Origin: JAGTVG01 sp964389805
GTDB taxonomy: Bacteria; Bacteroidota; Bacteroidia; Cytophagales; Cyclobacteriaceae
Assembly: GCA_964389805.1 (NCBI GenBank)
Contig: CAYMFU010000126.1
Location: 1-47,227 of the forward strand
Length of the DNA: 47,227 bases
Direction of reading: 5' to 3'
Under the pieces are notes generated by a model. It was not told the DNA's origin. It saw only the letters and a program-made list of their open reading frames with translations, and made no database searches. The position numbers and the translations under genes are program-made. Of this stretch, positions 43,599 through 47,227 are shown in pieces; the first letter of the stretch is position 1; each line of letters opens with the position of its first letter.

Positions 43599-44570
43599 AT
43601 GAAAAGATTATATAAATTTTTCAGGTATTTAATTTTAGTATTATTTATAGCAGGATGTTCTCAACAATCCGCTAAGAAAAGCATATTATATATCAATTCT
43701 TATCATGAGGGATACGGTTCAGGTGATGATATTGCAAGGGGAATATATGAAACGCTGGAGGGGAAAGATATTGACCTGGAAGTGATATATATGGATACCA
43801 AAAGAAATTTGGAACCTGCATATATAGAAAAGATCTCACGGCAAATTGTTGATTCCATTAAACATAAATCACCAGATCTTATTATTGCCTCCGATGATAA
43901 CGCTGTAGCTTATGTTGTTAGCGCTTATTTAAAGGATGCTACTACACCTATTGTGTATTGTGGTGTGAACTGGACTGCAGACCAGTACGATCTTCCTGAA
44001 AACCATATCACAGGTATGCTGGAAGTTCTTCCCTTTGAACAAGGGATTGAATTGACGAAAACCTTCCATCCGGATATCCAGAATGTGTATGTCCTGTCAG
44101 AAAACTCAAATTCTGAACAGAAAAACATACAATACATTGCTGAAATTTGTGATGACCTGGGCCTTAGTCTGCATTACAAACTTGTTAAAGATTTCGACGG
44201 CTGGAAAGAAGGATTCATTGAAGGGAATAAATCAAGTGACCTTGTGTATATCCCTACAAATGGTGCCATAACTAATTGGGATAATGAGATGGCCATTAGC
44301 TTTATAAAAGAAAATATTCTAAAACCGGTCATATCTTGTGATGATTTTATGATGCCTTACTGCGTATTTGGACTAACAAAAGTTCAAACAGAACAAGGCG
44401 TCTGGGCTGCTGAAACAGCTTTGAGCATTCTGGATGGTAAAGATCCGGCTTCTATTCCACAGGCTAAAAACAAACAGACACAGATCTGGTTTAATCCAAC
44501 CTTGGCTGAGATAATCAAAATAAATCCGGATCAGGAATTTATTGATAGCAGTACAGTATATCAATATTAA
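43599..44570 (+). CDS. ABC-type substrate-binding lipoprotein
   Basis: The 323-residue lipoprotein has the signal MKRLYKFFRYLILVLFIAGC (lipobox IAGC). The mature domain starts KKSILYINSYHEGYGSGDDI ARGIYE and continues DLEVIYMDTKRN, SPDLIIASDDNAVAYVV, TPIVYCGVNWT, VYVLSENSNSEQKN, LVYIPTNGAI and PVISCDDFMMPYCVFGLTKV; this is the two-lobed fold of the ABC_sub_bind group, also used as a sensor domain in histidine kinases ('INSYHxGY'). The ligand is unknown. No ABC permease or ATPase is adjacent, so it may be an orphan or act with a remote kinase. ATG 43599 is preferred to the in-frame TTG at 43581. Confidence 0.78.
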   Translation: MKRLYKFFRYLILVLFIAGCSQQSAKKSILYINSYHEGYGSGDDIARGIYETLEGKDIDLEVIYMDTKRNLEPAYIEKISRQIVDSIKHKSPDLIIASDDNAVAYVVSAYLKDATTPIVYCGVNWTADQYDLPENHITGMLEVLPFEQGIELTKTFHPDIQNVYVLSENSNSEQKNIQYIAEICDDLGLSLHYKLVKDFDGWKEGFIEGNKSSDLVYIPTNGAITNWDNEMAISFIKENILKPVISCDDFMMPYCVFGLTKVQTEQGVWAAETALSILDGKDPASIPQAKNKQTQIWFNPTLAEIIKINPDQEFIDSSTVYQY

Positions 44571-44590
44571 TTTAATCCATATGATTGTTG

Positions 44591-44755
44591 ATGTTTCAAA
44601 GTCTTCAGAACAGCAAGGACCATACGGAGGAAAGGGTCAGAAATAACCCAAATGCATTCAAGGAGGATATGCAACAAAATTACATGGATCGGAACCTTGC
44701 AGAATTAATCATTGACGGATATAAAATAAAATTCATCCCCCTATTTAAAAATTAA
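44591..44755 (+). pseudogene. 54-residue ORF, possible gene remnant
   Basis: The frame runs MFQSLQNSKDHTEERVRNNP to a tail LAELIIDGYKIKFIPLFKN. A second, overlapping frame from 44581 also has coding-like content (MIVDVSKSSEQQGPYGGKGQ). Two short frames side by side between a binding protein and a decayed hydrolase suggest the remains of one gene broken by a frameshift. I recognise no family, and a real small protein is not excluded. Confidence 0.25.
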
Positions 44756-44794
44756 ATTTCCTATATTGGAGATGATTTGTTAACGATTTATTCT

Positions 44795-45391
44795 ATGTTT
44801 TTTAATCTTACTAAATTAAATAACCATAAGCTTTTTTATTTCCTGGCTATAATTAGAATACTTTTCGCGGGAAATGTAATTCTATCTGCTAACAATTCAT
44901 TTGCTCAGGCAGAAGATTTTTCAGCTATACGGACAGAAGTCCATTTTGATGAGACCATCAGGGATTGGGATGGATTTGGATTTAATTACGTGGAAACAGC
45001 CCAGACTATGGATTATGATGATGATCCACAGGAGTATGGCGGATTCAGCCTTCTGGATGAGGACGAAAAAATGGAAATCGTGAACATGGTATTTGGAGAC
45101 GAGGGCCTGAAGGTAGCGTGTACGATGTCGATGGATTCGGAAGTAGCCATGATCGCATTTTCCTCGAATCGCACAGAAAACGAGGATGCATACATTGTTG
45201 TCAACTGGAGTGAGGAAGACAAAAAAATTTCAGTCACTGTTACAGGAACAACAAGCACAAAATTCAATGCTTTTCAAACCACCGAGGATGAATCAAAATT
45301 ATATAGTCCATCAGGAAATTACACCTTAACTGAAGATAAAATAATATTTGATTCCCCTAAAGGCTCTGTTACAACATTCTTTGGAAATTAA
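44795..45391 (+). CDS. Internally deleted glycoside-hydrolase paralogue lacking the catalytic barrel
   Basis: The 198-residue product has a signal region (YFLAIIRILFAGNVI ... NNSFAQ), then the N-terminal block of the next gene's family (EVHFDETIRDWDGFGFNYVE, DDDPQEYGGFSLLDEDEKME, VFGDEGLK). Directly after GLK (junction 45112/45113) it continues VACTMSMDSEVAMIAFSSNR, the start of the family's C-terminal beta-domain, to SPKGSVTTFFGN. In the paralogue at 45393 the matching points are Lys95 and Val404, so about 308 residues, including the catalytic Glu, are missing while the frame is kept. It cannot be a hydrolase; it may be a relic or a small binding protein. The frame reaches TTG 44777, but ATG 44795 is preferred. 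Confidence 0.7.
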   Translation: MFFNLTKLNNHKLFYFLAIIRILFAGNVILSANNSFAQAEDFSAIRTEVHFDETIRDWDGFGFNYVETAQTMDYDDDPQEYGGFSLLDEDEKMEIVNMVFGDEGLKVACTMSMDSEVAMIAFSSNRTENEDAYIVVNWSEEDKKISVTVTGTTSTKFNAFQTTEDESKLYSPSGNYTLTEDKIIFDSPKGSVTTFFGN

Positions 45392-45392
45392 T

Positions 45393-47227
45393 ATGAAATT
45401 AAATCAGACTACTGAAAAATCCATTTTATTAACATGTATTAGCCTGTTGATATTTGGTGTATCATTTGGGCAATATGAAGATCTTGGCAGTGTACATGCC
45501 AAAGTAGATTTTTCAAAGCACCTAAGGGAATGGGACGGGTTCGGTGTGAATTATGTCCAGACTGCCCATACAAGAGACTACCTGGATTTTCCACAGGAAT
45601 ATGGTGGGTTCAGTATTTTGAACCAAAACCAGAAGAATGAGATTATTGAGATGATATTTGGGGCAGAAGGATTAAAACCAGGAATTGTAAAAATGTTCCT
45701 GGATCCATTGCATCAAAAAGAAAAAGGAGGGACATATGATCATGAAACCACCACCCAATATATGCGAGAGTTTTTTGATCTTGGATTGGCAAAAACCAGG
45801 GAATGGGGTGGAGATCTAACTGTGCTAACTACCTTATATAGTCCTCCGGCCTATATGACTAAACAAAAAACATTACGGGGTCGTGATATGGATCCTGACC
45901 ATAAGGAAGATCTTGCCCTTTACATGATTGATTGGGCCAAATACCTGAAAAACAGGGGATACCCTGTCAAATATATCTCTTTACACAATGAAGGGGAAGA
46001 TTGGAGAAGGTGGCCCGTAGAAGGTAACTATGCTAATTTCGACTATGGTCATGATTACAATCTCTATTGGAGGCCTGAAGAAGTAGTTGATTTTTTGGAA
46101 TTCATGCCCGCTCTGATGAAAGAACATAGTTTAACAGATGTTGGCCTCACCCCAGGGGAATGCTCAAGGTGGTTCCAGTTTTTCTACAGTGGTTACGCCC
46201 AAAATATACTTGATAATCCAAATTCTTTACAAAACCTGTCGCTTATTACCTCACATAATTTTTACAGTACTAAACCAGGTGGACACAGGTGGTTTGCCGG
46301 TACCAGCAATGTAGGTACCGATATGATTCGAGAGAAAAGACCCGATATTCATGCATGGGTGACATCAGCAAGTTGGGGGAATATGGATGTTGATTTTGCA
46401 TGGCAAATCTGGATGAACATTTATCTGGCAAAGGTAAACGCTTATATTCCATGGGTCGTAATTAAAAGGCCTACCCATTGGAAATCGGACGATCCGAATC
46501 CAAATACAGCCATTCTGGTATCCGAAGACAGTACCTACAAAGTATTGCCGGGATATAATGTGTACAAGCATTTTACGCGTATAGGTCAGCCCGGAATGGG
46601 CGTAGCTTATACTGAATGCAGGGATTCAGAGGTGCAGATCCTTGGCTTTTCGGAAAACGAAACAAAAAATCCCGATGCTTTTGTAGTTGTTAACGTAAAC
46701 AACTGGATGGTCAACCGTGCCGATGCCGTGGATATTAGTATAAATGGAGTTAACTATACCTTTAGCAACCAGGATCCTTTATATAATTTGTACCGGGAAG
46801 AAAATCAAAAAGAGAAGTACAGGAATATAAATGCAGAATCTATCAGGACTGAAAAAGGATATCTTTTGGAAATTACTTTTCCATTGAAACAAGTAAAACT
46901 GAGCTCAAAGACAGGAATACCTATAAATTTAGAAATCAAGGTAAAAGATGGAGCCTATGCACTCGCTGGAGAAATTAGCTGGGCAGAGGGAGGCCCTTTC
47001 GTCCTATCCACAGGATATGATTCCTATGAATACTCTATTCACTATAATCCCACGAAATCAGATTTTGAAGGAATCGTTGAAACCGAATGGGTAAACACAA
47101 AAGAATATATGATTACAGAGAAGAGTCATCCAAATACCAAAGATGGATTCTCCGCAACATGGGAAGCTTGCTATGATAATGAAAATCTGTATTTCTTAAT
47201 TGACGTGACGGATGAAAGCAACCTGCA
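45393..47227 (+). CDS. Secreted GH30-like glycoside hydrolase with C-terminal CBM9-like domain (incomplete at window end)
   Basis: The frame starts at ATG 45393, one base after the previous stop, and is open to the edge (611 codons). A signal peptide (KSILLTCISLLIFGVSFGQ) precedes a clan-A type barrel: REWDGFGVNYVQTAHTRDYL, DPQEYGG-type block, GIVKMFLDPLHQKEKGG, LTVLTTLYSPPAYMTKQK, the acid/base candidate Glu200 in YISLHNEGEDWRRWP, LTPGECSRWFQ, LITSHNFYST and PDIHAWVTSASWGNMD. Where GH30 has the nucleophile (TE), this protein has Thr-Ser325. A beta-domain follows (about 400-510), then a CBM9-like start (TEWVNTKEYMITEKSHPNTK ... YDNENLYFLIDVTDES). It should act on an extracellular polysaccharide; the substrate is not readable. 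Confidence 0.75.
   Translation, partial: MKLNQTTEKSILLTCISLLIFGVSFGQYEDLGSVHAKVDFSKHLREWDGFGVNYVQTAHTRDYLDFPQEYGGFSILNQNQKNEIIEMIFGAEGLKPGIVKMFLDPLHQKEKGGTYDHETTTQYMREFFDLGLAKTREWGGDLTVLTTLYSPPAYMTKQKTLRGRDMDPDHKEDLALYMIDWAKYLKNRGYPVKYISLHNEGEDWRRWPVEGNYANFDYGHDYNLYWRPEEVVDFLEFMPALMKEHSLTDVGLTPGECSRWFQFFYSGYAQNILDNPNSLQNLSLITSHNFYSTKPGGHRWFAGTSNVGTDMIREKRPDIHAWVTSASWGNMDVDFAWQIWMNIYLAKVNAYIPWVVIKRPTHWKSDDPNPNTAILVSEDSTYKVLPGYNVYKHFTRIGQPGMGVAYTECRDSEVQILGFSENETKNPDAFVVVNVNNWMVNRADAVDISINGVNYTFSNQDPLYNLYREENQKEKYRNINAESIRTEKGYLLEITFPLKQVKLSSKTGIPINLEIKVKDGAYALAGEISWAEGGPFVLSTGYDSYEYSIHYNPTKSDFEGIVETEWVNTKEYMITEKSHPNTKDGFSATWEACYDNENLYFLIDVTDESNL

Overview
The window comes from an AT-rich member of the Bacteroidota, probably of the Cytophagales type. 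The evidence is a PorP/SprF-family type IX secretion protein, a secreted protein with a gliding-motility-type C-terminal sorting domain, giant repeat adhesins, a SerB-SerA fusion, MenC (menaquinone) and promoters of the TTG-N18-TAnnTTTG class. No rRNA, tRNA, insertion sequence, phage gene or CRISPR array was seen.

Layout. 1-13217 (minus) is a type IX secretion surface block: a PorP/SprF protein with an added SPOR domain, a 1059-residue FG-GAP/PKD/sorting-domain protein, and a giant protein whose frame is open to the left edge (at least 2775 residues, with some 20 two-cysteine modules). 13491-15947 holds an outer-membrane barrel protein, a DUF3859-like protein and a MalY/PatB-type PLP lyase. 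16066-19913 (minus) is a three-gene exported operon: an LPP20-like protein, a DUF4384-like protein and a WG-repeat protein with an intact caspase-like domain. 20403-23929 has a sugar MFS transporter, a ROK sugar kinase and a prohibitin homologue. 23997-27239 has two citrate synthases of different types, divergently arranged around a 633-base spacer.

27515-31827 is housekeeping: acyl-CoA-binding protein, RsmE, MenC, pyrophosphatase, QueA and a PspC-domain protein. 31829-35087 (minus) holds a class V aminotransferase homologue that has lost its PLP lysine and a SerB-SerA fusion; between them, on the plus strand, lies a candidate structured RNA. 35198-39387 holds a DUF4197 lipoprotein, a run of SPFH, PH-like, Arc-like and zinc-ribbon genes, a TerB-like protein and a secreted CHAP-like protein. 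39705-47227 is a transport and carbohydrate region with signs of decay: a sodium:solute symporter, an exported metallo-beta-lactamase-fold protein, a Tat-type TIM-barrel lipoprotein, a TRAP-binding-protein remnant, an ABC-type binding lipoprotein, a glycoside-hydrolase paralogue lacking its whole catalytic barrel, and the long intact paralogue running off the right edge.

The points most worth following up are the exported caspase operon, the pseudo-aminotransferase beside the serine-biosynthesis fusion, the unidentified structured RNA at about 33058-33190, the barrel-less glycoside hydrolase, and the two-module architecture of the giant adhesin. All function calls come from reading the sequence and recalling protein families; no database search was run.
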